A stretch of DNA of 34,891 nucleotides. Source: Tritrichomonas foetus (Eukaryota; Parabasalia; Tritrichomonadida; Tritrichomonadidae). This document shows, piece by piece, positions 9,110 through 20,144 of this stretch. A model generated the notes under the pieces. That model did not search any database. It was not told where the DNA came from and saw only the letters and a program-made list of their open reading frames with translations. The translations under genes were made by a program, and so were the position numbers. The stretch lies in the NCBI GenBank assembly GCA_001839685.1, contig MLAK01000993.1:30629-65519 (forward strand), in the 5' to 3' direction. The stretch's first letter is position 1. Every line of letters begins with the position of its first letter.

Positions 9110-12100
9110 ATGTTTTTATTCTTCCTATGGAATTTCGTTTTCTCTCACAGAGTGTGTCGTGGTTATTCAGAATGCGAAACATATGATACCAACGATTTAC
9201 TTATTCAAGCTCTTAAACAACTAGACTGCGACGTCGTTCAAAGAGACATTCGCGTCACTCTTAATCAAAATATAACTCTTTCAATTGCCGATATGCCAAA
9301 ATGCGCATACCATAAATTTTTGTCAGAATCTGAACCTTCAAATATTATAATTATCGGAAGTCCTTCTTCTTCTTCAGACTCTCTTGCTCTTACGCTTGAT
9401 TTGGAAAAGGCTGATTCCAGTCGATTCAATTATGCTCAAATTGATGCCGAATACAGCGGTGACTTTTACCTTGCTTTCAAAGGCACTTCCTGGAATCTTA
9501 CTAGTTTGAAAGTTGATAAGAAAGTTAACCTTTTACCAGGATCCGCCCAAAACGTTAACTTGCACGTCATCGATGCTGATATTCATCACAACTTTTTGCA
9601 AGCCTTCAAGACCGTTAACTTCGTTCAATTAACCGTTAGTAATAGTAAAAGTGATCGTTCTATCACTTATCCAAACTTTGTACAAAGACTTCAATACCCA
9701 GAAGCCAACTATTTGAAATTTGATGTTATTGAAAATTTCACAGTTTCTTTCAACTACAATAAAATGACAATGGCCACTTCTGACAGCAAAAAGACAATCG
9801 ACTTCACTCTTCCAACATACAACTACACATTTGGATTCAGTTTTGACCTCTCAGAAAAGCTCTACTGCACATTTCAAGGAGATCTCAATTACACCTATCC
9901 ACTTGGAGGCAGATTTTTCGTTCAACATCAAAACGATGTAATCACTTTCAAGTCAGGTAACTATTTGGACCCAGATTTTTCATATAGTGCTGGATATGAT
10001 GAAATTATTCACTGGGAAACCAATTTACCTGTCAGTTCTCTCTCAATTACGAATAATGCCCTTTTGTACCATGACAGTGAACTTATCAATGCTTCATAAT
10101 TTAGTTATAGTTCAAGCAAAAATGTAGCGACCAAGCTCACCGTTCTTTGTGAAAGACTCAGTGTTTCTGAAAATCTTAAAACAGATGGTGGAAAGACCAT
10201 AAACATCACAACAAACCGAATTTCGCTTAATGATGATGTTATCATCGATGGTACTATTTATTACACAGGAAGGGAATTCACCATTGGAGTATCCAAACTT
10301 CAAGTCAAGTTTATTTATTTCACCAAATTTGTTATCATTTCGTTTAATTTTCCAACAGCCACCGATAATGGCCAGAGATATATCGTTAGTAATTCATCAT
10401 TATTGATTGCTGAACAAGTTTTTGGAACAGGCTCAATTTATGTTGACTCTTTCATTAACTATAATAGCTATGTTAAGGATGGAAAGACAAGACAAGCTAT
10501 GGGACGAACATACGATTTAATTCGAACTAATTGGCATAGATGCTACTTTCAATTTGACATTTGAAAATGAAACCTATGAAGATGAATGCTATCACCATGG
10601 ATTCACTCTTCAAAATAATATCTGGGATTTACAAAACAGCAACAACGTTTTATCTCTTAAACAAGGAGTTTCACTTCAACCGCCTAGCCTAGAGTATTCG
10701 ACTAAAAACAAGGATCCAATTTCTACAGGATATTCAAAATTTACTAAAGTTATTACCATTGAAGGTGAAACTAATTCAACAGTTGATCTTTCTTTCATTG
10801 ATCACAAGATATGTGATCTCAACTTTTATGTCTACCCTAAGACAGTTCTTACCGTTATAGCTCCACAATCAGCTTTGGATTATGTTTTTAACTCTGTTTC
10901 TTTCATTGGAAGTGGTACAATCAAGTTTGAAGGCACTCAAATATACAACCAGTCTTCAATTAACGTGAATTCAGGTTTGACGATTGATAAAACCAATCTC
11001 CAATTTGGTAATAATTCCGTTTTAAATTTAGATACTTTAGAAGCGTTAAATACCCTCGGAAACACACTCATTCAACCATTAAAGAGAATCGAGGTCAATT
11101 CAGAACGAATAAACAGTTTCTCTTTCACAGAAAATGGGTGGCATGTTGTCACATCCAAAGAGATCAACCAAAATCAAGATCAATACTACTATAATTATAC
11201 TGTAAATGGAATAGATTATCAGAACATTTTTTATCATCTAAATTCTTATTCATCCAGTAATGTTGTATTTTCAATGACAAGTTCGTTCAAACCTCTATAT
11301 ATGTTGCTTTCTGGCGGCACGTTTTCGTTCCCAGCCATCACTGATATTAACAAGAGTCCATTTTATAAAACAGGGTCTTCAGATATCACACTTTGCCTCA
11401 GTTCTCAAACATTTCCAATCCATACCAACAGAACCCTTTATGAATCCCTCTTGCTTTCTCCTAACCTCAGAGGTAAATTTATTTTCGACAGAGTTGTTGA
11501 TTCCAAAGATCAACCAATATTCAAAGAAAAGGAAATCAGATTTAATGAACCATTCACACTACCCAATTGTGAATTCAATCAAGTTAAATCTTCTGTTGAT
11601 AATTATCAGTATTATTTCGAATCTGTTGTATTCACTCAAGACGTTGAAACAGAGGATATAGGTTTTGGATATATATTTGTTGATCGTAAGGAAATTACAT
11701 TAACACCAAGATTTTCTGGTAAATTAAATATTACTGCTCAGGCAAATATAGACTTTTCAGTTCCTAACTTTACATTTACTGGAGAAATGCTTAATATTAA
11801 TAACAATAGAAATGTAACTGCCGAATATCATGCAACTAATCCTTTCTCCCCTCCAATGGTGGTTCTTTATCTCCCAGAAAGTGCCAACTTTATTCATTAT
11901 CAGCTTGTTGATAATAAAGATTTTAGAAATTTAGATGAAGAAACATATGATATACAAGAAATCATAGACGAAACTGGAGAAGAAGACCCAAGTCTCTTTG
12001 ATTTTCTCAAAGACCAATTTCTTGATCGTGAATTTCCAATCCTTACTGGATCATCAGTTTTCACAACAGAGGCATTACTTAACAAGCTCAACATTGTTGA

Positions 12101-12413
12101 TGATAAATTATCTTTCTCTTCAAAAGATGTAAAGGCATCATTTGAGCAATTCACATGCGAACTGCCAAACTGCAATCCTATCTATTTCAGGAATTATATG
12201 GACAAAGTAACATATCCGGGAGTGAGAAGATCGGATGCCATAGGATATAAAGTCGTCGGTCTGCGTGTCACTAAATTCAGCAAGACGACTGGATTATCAG
12301 TTGGTGCGATTGTCGGAATTGTCATTGCCTGTGTTGTTGCTGTTGGTGGTATTGTGGGTGTTTCAGTGTTCTGCTGCTGTAAGCGTAAGAAGAAAATTGC
12401 AGGTTCGAACTAA
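9110..12413 (+). pseudogene. large single-pass surface protein gene, one stop and one frameshift
   Basis: The gene reads as roughly 1,100 codons in three pieces. Piece one (9110-10096) begins with a signal peptide (about residues 1-18, MFLFFLWNFVFSHRVCRG) and ends at a TAA (10097-10099). The same frame then continues openly from 10100 to about 10528 with matching composition. A single-base shift in CTAATTGG near 10526-10532 moves coding to the next frame, which runs to 12413. The C-terminus carries a Gly/Val-rich transmembrane helix (residues near the codons at 12288-12370), three Cys, a KRKKK cluster and a short tail. The ectodomain is Asn/Ser/Thr-rich with many N-x-S/T sites; no known domain was recognised. 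Only two lesions in 3.3 kb mean very recent decay, a sequencing or assembly fault, or allelic difference. Starting translation at a later ATG would lose the signal peptide. Confidence 0.75.
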
Positions 12414-12822
12414 TTTTAAATATTATTGTGATTCATTTATACATATTTTTTTGACTTGGTTTCATTTTTATTCCTTTCTCTCTAATGATATTTTCTGATA
12501 TCTGTTGCTATTGAGTATTACTGCTCTATTCTTTTCTATATTCAAAAACATGAAAATAGAAAAGAAAGTATTCGATTCTACATGATATTTCTCTTCATGT
12601 TTTTTGTCTTTTTTTTGACAATGGTAATTGACCCAACGGTTAATGAGCAATAAACCGCTATTTTTTAAATCTCAGTCACAATGTTTGTTGAAATAAGAAT
12701 TTCTTTCAATTTTGATAGATGGGATATTAATTTTTTCACAATTTCACGAAATGAATTCTGAGTTAGGTATACATAAGTGAGTATGTCAATCAATTTATTA
12801 GCTGCCATTATTTGATGGAATT
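12414..12822. other. intergenic, no supported gene
   Basis: About 410 AT-rich bases between the broken surface gene and the protease pseudogene. All frames are interrupted and no regulatory element is clear. Confidence 0.5.
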
Positions 12823-13740
12823 TTGATTGTCATTTTATTCAATTCGAGAAGCATTCTCCTTCTTTTGTTTTCTAAGGAGCAAGATCGATTAATTATTCGA
12901 TTTGAAATTTATTTGACCAACATGAGATACATTCAAACCTTCAGCAAAGACCCAATGAAAGATTTCTCACTTTCACTGAACAAATTTTCTGCAATGACTC
13001 GATCAGAGTATTTGGTGCTACTTGGTGGAAATCAGAAAATAGCAATTATAGGCAATTCAAAACAAGAAAATCAAAAAGACATTCAGAACTTCTCTTCACA
13101 AAATGGTCCAGAATCTATTGATTAGTGTGAAAATGGAATAGTCAATGAAACACGTGATCAGGGCAATTGTGGTGACTGTTGGACCTTGTGCACAAGAAAG
13201 TCAGCGAGTAAAACCCAAAGGAAAGTCATATTCCATTTCTGTCTATAATTTGATTGATTGTAATTCAACAAGCTCTGGTTGTAGTGATGGTGTACCATTT
13301 AATGGATTTTTATATGTAATGAATTCCTAAAATGAAATGTGGATGACTGAAAGTGATTATCCATATAATGTTAGCGAATCTGGAAAGTGTAATTATGATG
13401 CTTCTAAAGCAGTCACCAAAACCTCGAGTGTAAGACAACTCTCAATGTATGGCGACAAAATGAAAGGTGAATGCGCAGAAAATGGCGTTTAATGATGCAT
13501 CACCAGCAGAACTTATGTCTTATTCAAGTGGACTATCTATTCGAATCAATGCAATCCTTGGTCACTGAATCATGCAATGAATATTGTTGGATATGAAATT
13601 GAAGATGATAGGAAATATTTAGTTGTAAGAAATACATGGAAGCCGATTATATAATGATTGGAATTGGAAGATATAAAAATGATCAGAGGTAATAACATTG
13701 TGGAATTAGTATGAACGTTATTTACCCACTCGTTGAGTAT
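12823..13740 (+). pseudogene. decayed cathepsin L-like cysteine protease
   Basis: Read across frames, this region matches the intact protease at 2565-3539 from the propeptide to the C-terminus. It keeps the pro-region NMRYIQTFSKDP and the DQGNCG motif before the active-site Cys. The matching Ser-Cys is now Asp-Cys, and the sequence after Trp has a small deletion of the AFSAV-type helix. It also keeps DYPYN, the LNHAMNIVGYE His region and VVRNTW, where the catalytic Asn survives but NSWG is altered. In-frame stops occur at about 13123, 13328, 13492 and near 13650, with further frameshifts. The signal-peptide end is not recognisable and no initiator ATG remains. It is clearly nonfunctional. It lies on the opposite strand from the intact copy, about 9 kb away. 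Confidence 0.92.
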
Positions 13741-13883
13741 AATATTTTCCATAATTCTGTCATTTTAGTGAATAGCAAATCTTTTTGACAATTTTTTTCG
13801 CAGAATTGAAATATCAAAAAGAAATATTTAAAAGAAATCAAGAAAAATGTCTAATTTAATTTATAAACAAGAAAAAAGTCTCA

Positions 13884-15248
13884 TTACGAATTGAATGATT
13901 CATTGATTAATTCAGATGTCATTGGGGTTGAAACATCTCTTTCTCCTTTTTTTCCAGGCTCTTTAATAAAAACAACGCCAAAAATGAAAGATACGAATCC
14001 AACAGACATAAAGAAAACAAAAGATCCTAGCATTCCAAGTCCATCTCTCATCAATGGCCACACAAATATGATCGCAAATGTGCATGACCAATTAACAGCT
14101 GAGCAAATTCCCATTGCAACAGGACGGTTTTGATAATCAAAGTATTCAGGAATGACATACCATGGAATTGGACCCAATCCAATACCAAATCCAAACTCAT
14201 ACATATAAATTGCAATAAGAGGCAAAATATTTGCCCAATCAAAGTGGTTATTCAATACAAATAATAGCAAGAATATGACAATAATTGCTCCAGAAATGCA
14301 CCACATCTTCTTCCTTCCGATTTTATCAACAAATAAACCACTAAAAACACCAGCAAGAAGCTGTGCACTTTGTATGATTCCTGCTTGATAGCAATGATGA
14401 AGGTTCAAACCTGATTCTTTCATCAAATCTGCGAGATTTGTAACAACTGCACTAATTCCGACAAATTGTTGGAAAATCATCATAAAAATGCCAATAAAAA
14501 GTAAAGGCATATTTTTAGATTGACAAAATACTTCTTTAAATTCTCTGTTATCATTGAGCTGACTTGTATTACTAATTTCACTCACATTTTGTTTATTGTT
14601 GATATAGTTATTATTGGTATTTGCATTACTTGAAGAATTTGGTGATATTTCAACGTCGTTAAATTGATGGTATTTTGCAGCTTGTTTTTCTGGAACAAGC
14701 CATATCAAAAAGCACTCTAAAAGTGGATAGCACGCACAATATATTGAAAGTTTAATGAAATTTAAACTTGGTCCGAGAAAGTTAATCAGCATTGAAGCAG
14801 TAATTAAGAAAAACTGATTCAATGAGCCGTAGAAACCTGTCATTCCTTCAGGAGCAACTTCAACTAGGAACATTGGAGTAATTGATGAATATGCTCCAAT
14901 CACAAATCCCAAAAGTGCTCGGGCGACAATTCCAGCCCATATATTAAGCTTTGTTATAATGTTTAAAAGCCAACAAGCAGTACAAGCAATTGAAAGAACA
15001 AAGCATGTTTTTTTCCGAGATCCTTGGAAAAATTTTAAAAGACCACCCGAAATGAATGGTCCAGTAATAGCAGTTAATGCCATTGCTCCACTGTAAAATG
15101 ACCATTCAAGTGATGACATGGTTAAATTATGCAATTTTCGGATTTCTTCGGCGGTCGGCGAAGGATATGCAACAACATTACCAAATGTAAAGGATCCTAA
15201 TCCGACAATCAAAGCATACAATAATTGTCGAGAAAATATTTTCATCAT
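13884..15248 (-). CDS. sugar-porter-family MFS transporter
   Basis: 454 residues with twelve predicted membrane helices split by a cytosolic loop (about 190-240) rich in Asn and Ser. Signatures of the sugar porter family (SLC2/GLUT-like, TC 2.A.1.1) are visible: a PE motif after helix 6 (P186-E187), a QQ-x-x-GI segment in helix 7 (260-265), the D-x-x-GRK loop between helices 8 and 9 (308-313) and PEY-x-x-x-x-x-R after helix 10 (367-375). Helix 10 has the Gly-rich GFGIGLGPIPW stretch. It is expected to move hexoses by facilitated diffusion or proton symport across the plasma membrane; substrate cannot be read from sequence. The start is the first of two adjacent ATGs (15246 and 15243). It is transcribed away from the coiled-coil gene at 15840. 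Confidence 0.93.
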   Translation of the reverse strand: MMKIFSRQLLYALIVGLGSFTFGNVVAYPSPTAEEIRKLHNLTMSSLEWSFYSGAMALTAITGPFISGGLLKFFQGSRKKTCFVLSIACTACWLLNIITKLNIWAGIVARALLGFVIGAYSSITPMFLVEVAPEGMTGFYGSLNQFFLITASMLINFLGPSLNFIKLSIYCACYPLLECFLIWLVPEKQAAKYHQFNDVEISPNSSSNANTNNNYINNKQNVSEISNTSQLNDNREFKEVFCQSKNMPLLFIGIFMMIFQQFVGISAVVTNLADLMKESGLNLHHCYQAGIIQSAQLLAGVFSGLFVDKIGRKKMWCISGAIIVIFLLLFVLNNHFDWANILPLIAIYMYEFGFGIGLGPIPWYVIPEYFDYQNRPVAMGICSAVNWSCTFAIIFVWPLMRDGLGMLGSFVFFMSVGFVSFIFGVVFIKEPGKKGERDVSTPMTSELINESFNS

Positions 15249-15266
15249 AAAGCAAGATAATCAAGA

Positions 15267-15275
15267 AAAAAGTGA
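15267..15275 (-). promoter_or_regulatory. initiator element for the sugar transporter
   Basis: The minus strand reads TCACTTTTT with the +1 A at 15273, 25 bases before the ATG at 15248. Confidence 0.6.
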
Positions 15276-15839
15276 ATTGAATCATCAATCATTGAATTTT
15301 TCTTTCCCCAAATTCAATTATTGTTACTTATCATTCAATTCTTCGGGAAATGGTTAGGCCACCATTCAAAAAGAGAGGGTTCAGAAATTTTTCAGATAAT
15401 TGAATAACGCTTTAATAATTTCAGTGAGGCTCATCAAATTATTTCGTAACTTTTGAATAGCATACAAAGACTGTTCATGGGCAAGATTGTTTCAATCATT
15501 CATGATTCAAGGCATTCATTTTTTGAATACAATTACGGGATAGTGAAACAATTTATATCACCACTTTTTCAACAATCACGGCAATTCTGTAATTGGAAAA
15601 AGTGATCATTGTACCAATGAATTTCTCAGTAAATTCCAAGGATCTATTTCCTTTGTATAATGATAATCATTTTGATGTGAATATAAGGATCTAAAGCCCA
15701 CGGTATCGTGTTATTGAGCAACAATTAATAATATCGTCTAAACTTTTTCGCTTTCTAAATGGTCACTTAATGACCAAATATAATTTCAAAAATGTGAAAA
15801 TGTTATTTCGTACGTTAAATACATTTAAATTCTTGAAAT
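15276..15839. other. divergent intergenic region
   Basis: About 560 bases between divergently transcribed genes at 15248 (-) and 15840 (+). No gene is seen. For the plus-strand gene the nearest TCA is at 15786-15788, but an ATG followed at once by a stop lies between it and the start, so its initiator is unclear. Confidence 0.4.
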
Positions 15840-17987
15840 ATGAGAGCCACAAGACGCCCTCTGACAGCAAGACCTGACAGTCGAATTTCGCAAGTCGCAG
15901 CAACCTCAAACACAATTACCCGATCCTCACCAATCTCAAAAACAAAGAAGCTACAAAAGGCTTTAAATTCTTTAGCAACTTATATTCATCGATTTGAATT
16001 AGTCGATCTCACTATTTTTGAAACAGGAACAAGTTTAAATTCATTTATTTGCGATTTTCTAGCATTTTCACAAACACGAACAAATAAATCAGATGTTTCA
16101 GTTTATCAAAATCGCTGGGCAACAATTAAAATACAATTATCAAATAGTATTATTACAATTAATAATTCCCAAATATCACAAAAAATTGAAGAAGAATTTA
16201 ATAGATTTAGCGCATTAGTTAGCCAGGTTGATTCAAATCCACCATCATCTCAGAAATTAGCAAGAGACAGTAAAATGATGTACAAAAATATAAACAGCGC
16301 AATTCTGGCTGCAAGAGATAGTTTAAATAAAAAACAATTTGACAAATTAAAAGCTCAATCACAAAATCTTCGATCAGATATATCTCATCAATATGAAGCT
16401 TTCTTTAGATTATCTCAAATTGACAAAGAATGGAAAGCAACAATTGTTGAAGATTGCAGACGAATGCTTGATAAAGTCATATCATTTTGTGATATAGGAA
16501 AAGAAATGGGACTCACCAATTTTCCTTTTGTCGATGAAATTTCGACATTAATTGACGGTCTTGGTAATGAAACATCACCATCAAACGAAAATAAATCATT
16601 GATTCCTCGGCATTCGCCAATGAAAGGTGACCTTCGAAGACTAAGAAACCCAAGTGATGCTCAAACACCAACAAAAGAAGCTGCATCATCAAGGATTCAT
16701 AGAATTCCAACATCAGCTCGCTCGAAATCTGAACAATCATCAAAAGTTTCACGAATACCAAAACCGAAAGATATTTCACCTGAAAAATCTTCTAGAAGAG
16801 TTAATTACGACAATGATTCGAATTCGGTAGATGCCAGCAATGCATCTTCAATTACATCAACAGAAGAAGTGTTAGGTAATACTAAATTGAATAACAAAGC
16901 TAATAATAAGAAAGCTTTTACATTGAATCCATCAACAAAAGGAAATCTAAAGTCAACAAGATCGGCATCAATCTCAAGTAAATCGACAAAGATAATAGAA
17001 GACTCGAATTCCAATAGAAAGAAAGAAATCATCCCTCTTCAAGAATCTCCAAAAATTACACGAAAATCCAACACTAAAACTTTGAATAGCAGTGCAAACA
17101 CTAACCACAAAATTAACAACAATAATGATAACAATACTAATATTCTATCATCAAGTCAAAAACTATCTAAATCAATTAAATCTGATTCAGATATATCTGA
17201 TACTCCTTCTGAAAAGCCGAAGAAAGCCGAAGAAATCATCCTTGATGAATTAAAGCAATTTGAGCAAAGATTCACTAAATATGTTGCAACTGTTGGTGCA
17301 AGTGATTTACTTGGAAGGTTTACTAGTGAACTGAGAGCAACTCAAAATACAGTTGAAAATGATGTTTCTAAGCTTCAACAACATGTTTTAAGATTACAAA
17401 ATTTAATCACTCAAATTGAAGAAAAGATAGATAACTCTAAACCATTGTTTGAAATTGAACAAAGATTAGATCAGGCATTGAATCATATGAATCGTTTATC
17501 ATCATCTATCGAATCTGCTGTTGCAGCGCATGCTGATCATGCTGAAGCAAATGCTCTAGCGAAACAATTTGAATCTATTCATGGTCAACTCAAAAGAATT
17601 ATGATTGACAGAGAACAAAATGCAGAAAATCATTTAACTCGACAATTACAACAAGAAATCGAAAAATTCCAGAAAGCTGAAAGTACCTTTAAAGCAGCTC
17701 AAGAAACGAATGCTTTGGTTAAAAAGCTTCGAAAAGAAAATTCTGATCTGAAGAAAGAAAAAGAAGAATTGAACAGAGCCATTAACAATAAAGTAAAAGA
17801 AAGTAGCTTAAGTAGTAATGAAAATTATCAAAAAATAGTATTAGAAATGAGGGCTGTTTATCAAAGATTAGCAGCAATACAAATTGAAAGAAAAGAAAAT
17901 CCTGATGAAGTTGAAGAAATTGATGCAGAAATTGAGGCCTTACTTGATCAACAAGGTGGACTTATTGAACAAATCAGCTCTTTTTAA
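15840..17987 (+). CDS. coiled-coil protein with basic N-terminus
   Basis: 715 residues, no signal peptide or membrane helix. Residues 1-40 are rich in Arg, Pro, Ser and Thr. A helical region spans about 40-240. A low-complexity linker rich in Ser, Asn and Lys (about 245-455) contains a run of Asn residues near 410-425 and many basic-Ser motifs. From about 460 to 710 the sequence shows heptad-like Leu/Ile spacing with abundant Glu, Lys and Gln, a long coiled coil. The arrangement (basic disordered part plus coiled coil) is common in cytoskeletal or microtubule-associated proteins, but no known domain is recognised and that role is only a guess. The stop TAA and high A content fit the neighbours. 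Confidence 0.85.
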   Translation: MRATRRPLTARPDSRISQVAATSNTITRSSPISKTKKLQKALNSLATYIHRFELVDLTIFETGTSLNSFICDFLAFSQTRTNKSDVSVYQNRWATIKIQLSNSIITINNSQISQKIEEEFNRFSALVSQVDSNPPSSQKLARDSKMMYKNINSAILAARDSLNKKQFDKLKAQSQNLRSDISHQYEAFFRLSQIDKEWKATIVEDCRRMLDKVISFCDIGKEMGLTNFPFVDEISTLIDGLGNETSPSNENKSLIPRHSPMKGDLRRLRNPSDAQTPTKEAASSRIHRIPTSARSKSEQSSKVSRIPKPKDISPEKSSRRVNYDNDSNSVDASNASSITSTEEVLGNTKLNNKANNKKAFTLNPSTKGNLKSTRSASISSKSTKIIEDSNSNRKKEIIPLQESPKITRKSNTKTLNSSANTNHKINNNNDNNTNILSSSQKLSKSIKSDSDISDTPSEKPKKAEEIILDELKQFEQRFTKYVATVGASDLLGRFTSELRATQNTVENDVSKLQQHVLRLQNLITQIEEKIDNSKPLFEIEQRLDQALNHMNRLSSSIESAVAAHADHAEANALAKQFESIHGQLKRIMIDREQNAENHLTRQLQQEIEKFQKAESTFKAAQETNALVKKLRKENSDLKKEKEELNRAINNKVKESSLSSNENYQKIVLEMRAVYQRLAAIQIERKENPDEVEEIDAEIEALLDQQGGLIEQISSF

Positions 17988-18735
17988 TGTAGTTTTAGCA
18001 TGTAAATCGATTGAAGAATAAAATTAGTGTTAGAATTATTAATTTTAATTTTTTTTTGTGCTAAATTTTTCGACATAAAAAGGAAATTCTACAATTTGGA
18101 ATCAAAAAATACTAATTTGTATGGAATATCATTTATGATATTTTTTAGTATTTTTAAATTAGTAAATTTTTTGATTGTGATTAAATTATTGATAAAAAAA
18201 TGATGAGAAAATTATCCTTGAATTTGTGATGTTTGACGATGCTGTCTTCAACGTATTAACAACCAAATTATTTTTAAATCGATCCATCCAAGAGATTAGA
18301 AAAATCATGAAAATATTTGATAATAGATACCGTTTAATATTTGTGATCGTTTACTATTTTTTCTGATATTTATGCTCTCACTTAACCGTTTATCATTTTT
18401 TCAATAAAATATTTCTCCAAACACTTTTTTTCTTCTAGGCACAAAAATAATTAACATAGGACAAAAGAATAATCAACCAACTATTATTCAAAAAAATTGT
18501 CTGTTCATTGAATATAATTCAATTATTTCCAATTTTCCATCTGATTATCTCAATTTATTGAATTCCTTTTCAATCTTTTTGAATCAATTATTTATTTCCA
18601 ACCGCATTGTCAATTTAATTCCCATTATTTTTTCAATAATTTCCCAACACTTTAATTTTCACCTTTCACTCATGTCACATTTCACCATAAACCGCGTTTT
18701 TTAGAGAAATCAGTGGCCACACATGAATTGAATCG
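17988..18735. other. intergenic, upstream region of the carrier gene
   Basis: About 750 AT-rich bases, no gene found. The last 90 bases contain C-rich blocks (CCTTTCAC at 18662-18669 and ACCGCGTTTTTT at 18691-18702) unusual for the surrounding composition. They may be promoter elements of the strongly codon-biased carrier gene. Confidence 0.4.
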
Positions 18736-18741
18736 TCACTA
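18736..18741 (+). promoter_or_regulatory. initiator element for the mitochondrial carrier
   Basis: TCACTA with the +1 A at 18738, 11 bases before the ATG at 18749. This gives a short leader of the trichomonad kind. Confidence 0.7.
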
Positions 18742-18748
18742 AATTAAA

Positions 18749-19684
18749 ATGGCCGCTGTTGCAGACGCTGTTCTTGTTGCTACATCCCCAGCACCAAAAG
18801 TTGAACTCAATGCTTTCGAAAATCTCTTATGCGGTTTCGTCACAGGAACCTGCACAAGAACTCTTACAAGCCCGTTCGATGTTGTCAAGATCCTTCTTCA
18901 AGTTAACGCCAAGGGAGGATCAGCTAGCGAAACAATTGCCAAGCTCTGGAGAGAAGACGGTATCAAAGCATTCTGGCGCGGAAACTTTGTCGGCTGTCTC
19001 AATCAAGGCCCACAATCAGCCCTCAAATTCTTGGTTCTCGAAAACCTCAAGAAGCTCATCGGCAAAGAGCAACTTTCAGGAGGAGAACGCGCTTTAATGG
19101 GTGCTTGCGCTGGTATCGTTTCCCAAACATGTGTTTATCCAGTCGAATTCATCCACACACGAATCCTCCTCGATCCAAAGAAATACCACGGAATCTTCCA
19201 AACAGCCAGCACAATCATCAGAGAAGAAGGTATCACTGCTTTCTGGTCTGGTATCGCCCCAACCATCGCTGGATCAATCCCATTCGAAGGATCCCAATTC
19301 TTCACATATGATACATTGGCTCAACTTTACAAGGAGAAAGTTGCACATTCACAGACAATATCACCAGTCGCCAACTGCGCCATCGGTGCCATTGCCGGAG
19401 CTATCTCCCAAACAGTCGCCTTCCCATTCGATGTCGTCCGTAAGAGAATGATGGCCGGCCAGAAGATGGGTGGAAACCTCCCAACAACAATGGGTGGTGC
19501 CTTCAAGCAAATCTACCAAAACGAAGGTGTTGGTGGTTTCTTCAAGGGCCTCACAGTCAACATGGTCAAGATCATCCCATACTCAGCCCTCCAATATACA
19601 ATCTTCGCCGAAACAAAGAAGGCCGTTCTCAACTACAAGATACAACAGGCCCAAGCTGCTGCCACCACCAAGAAGGGCAAGTAA
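18749..19684 (+). CDS. mitochondrial carrier family protein, probably hydrogenosomal
   Basis: 311 residues with the threefold repeat of the SLC25 family, each about 95 residues with two membrane helices. The P-x-D/E-x-x-K/R motifs are at P42-F-D44 with K47, P131-V-E133 with His at 136, and P226-F-D228 with R231. Typical G-x-x-x-F/W-x-G segments follow (AFWRGN, AFWSGI, GFFKGL). The third repeat has RKRMMAG where ADP/ATP carriers have RRRMMM, so a nucleotide carrier related to hydrogenosomal Hmp31 or ATP-Mg/Pi carriers is most likely. Trichomonads lack classical mitochondria, so the inner hydrogenosomal membrane is the expected site. Codons are markedly C-ending and the gene is less AT-rich than its neighbours, suggesting high expression. 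His136 in the second motif is unusual. Confidence 0.93.
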   Translation: MAAVADAVLVATSPAPKVELNAFENLLCGFVTGTCTRTLTSPFDVVKILLQVNAKGGSASETIAKLWREDGIKAFWRGNFVGCLNQGPQSALKFLVLENLKKLIGKEQLSGGERALMGACAGIVSQTCVYPVEFIHTRILLDPKKYHGIFQTASTIIREEGITAFWSGIAPTIAGSIPFEGSQFFTYDTLAQLYKEKVAHSQTISPVANCAIGAIAGAISQTVAFPFDVVRKRMMAGQKMGGNLPTTMGGAFKQIYQNEGVGGFFKGLTVNMVKIIPYSALQYTIFAETKKAVLNYKIQQAQAAATTKKGK

Positions 19685-20144
19685 AAAGAGGTAATTTCTC
19701 TATACTTTTTTCTTTTTATTTTTTGATCATTTTTATTCGATTTTTTATTTTATTTTGATTCTATTTTTGTTGTAATTTTTGTTTTTTTATGATTTCACCG
19801 CTTTTATAATCATGATTCTCGAACCAAATGGTAGATTGAGGGCATCAATTATTCTTTACATTGAAACTGTCTCTGCAGAAGAATCATAATTTGACCATTT
19901 ATCATGATACCATATCGCTGTCTGCCTTATTTATTGCAACAATCGAAAGAAAAGGAATTACGAACATAATAAATGGTTTGACTCACATATGGGTGACCAA
20001 GAAATGACATGATAACTTCAAAAAACATCAAAAGAAAGCGTAAGTGAAAGATATAATAACATTTAACAAAATTAACATTGATAAACAATTCATATTGAAT
20101 CAAATACAAAAGAAAATAAAAAACATATAACATGAAAATAAAAG
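19685..20144. other. convergent intergenic region
   Basis: About 460 bases between the ends of the carrier gene and the phosphodiesterase gene. T-rich just after the carrier stop. No gene or repeat seen. Confidence 0.5.

Noticed and set aside
18759..19694. Overlapping plus-strand frames inside the carrier gene
   Set aside because: Frame shadows of a codon-biased gene; they contain no motif, while the main frame has all three carrier signatures.
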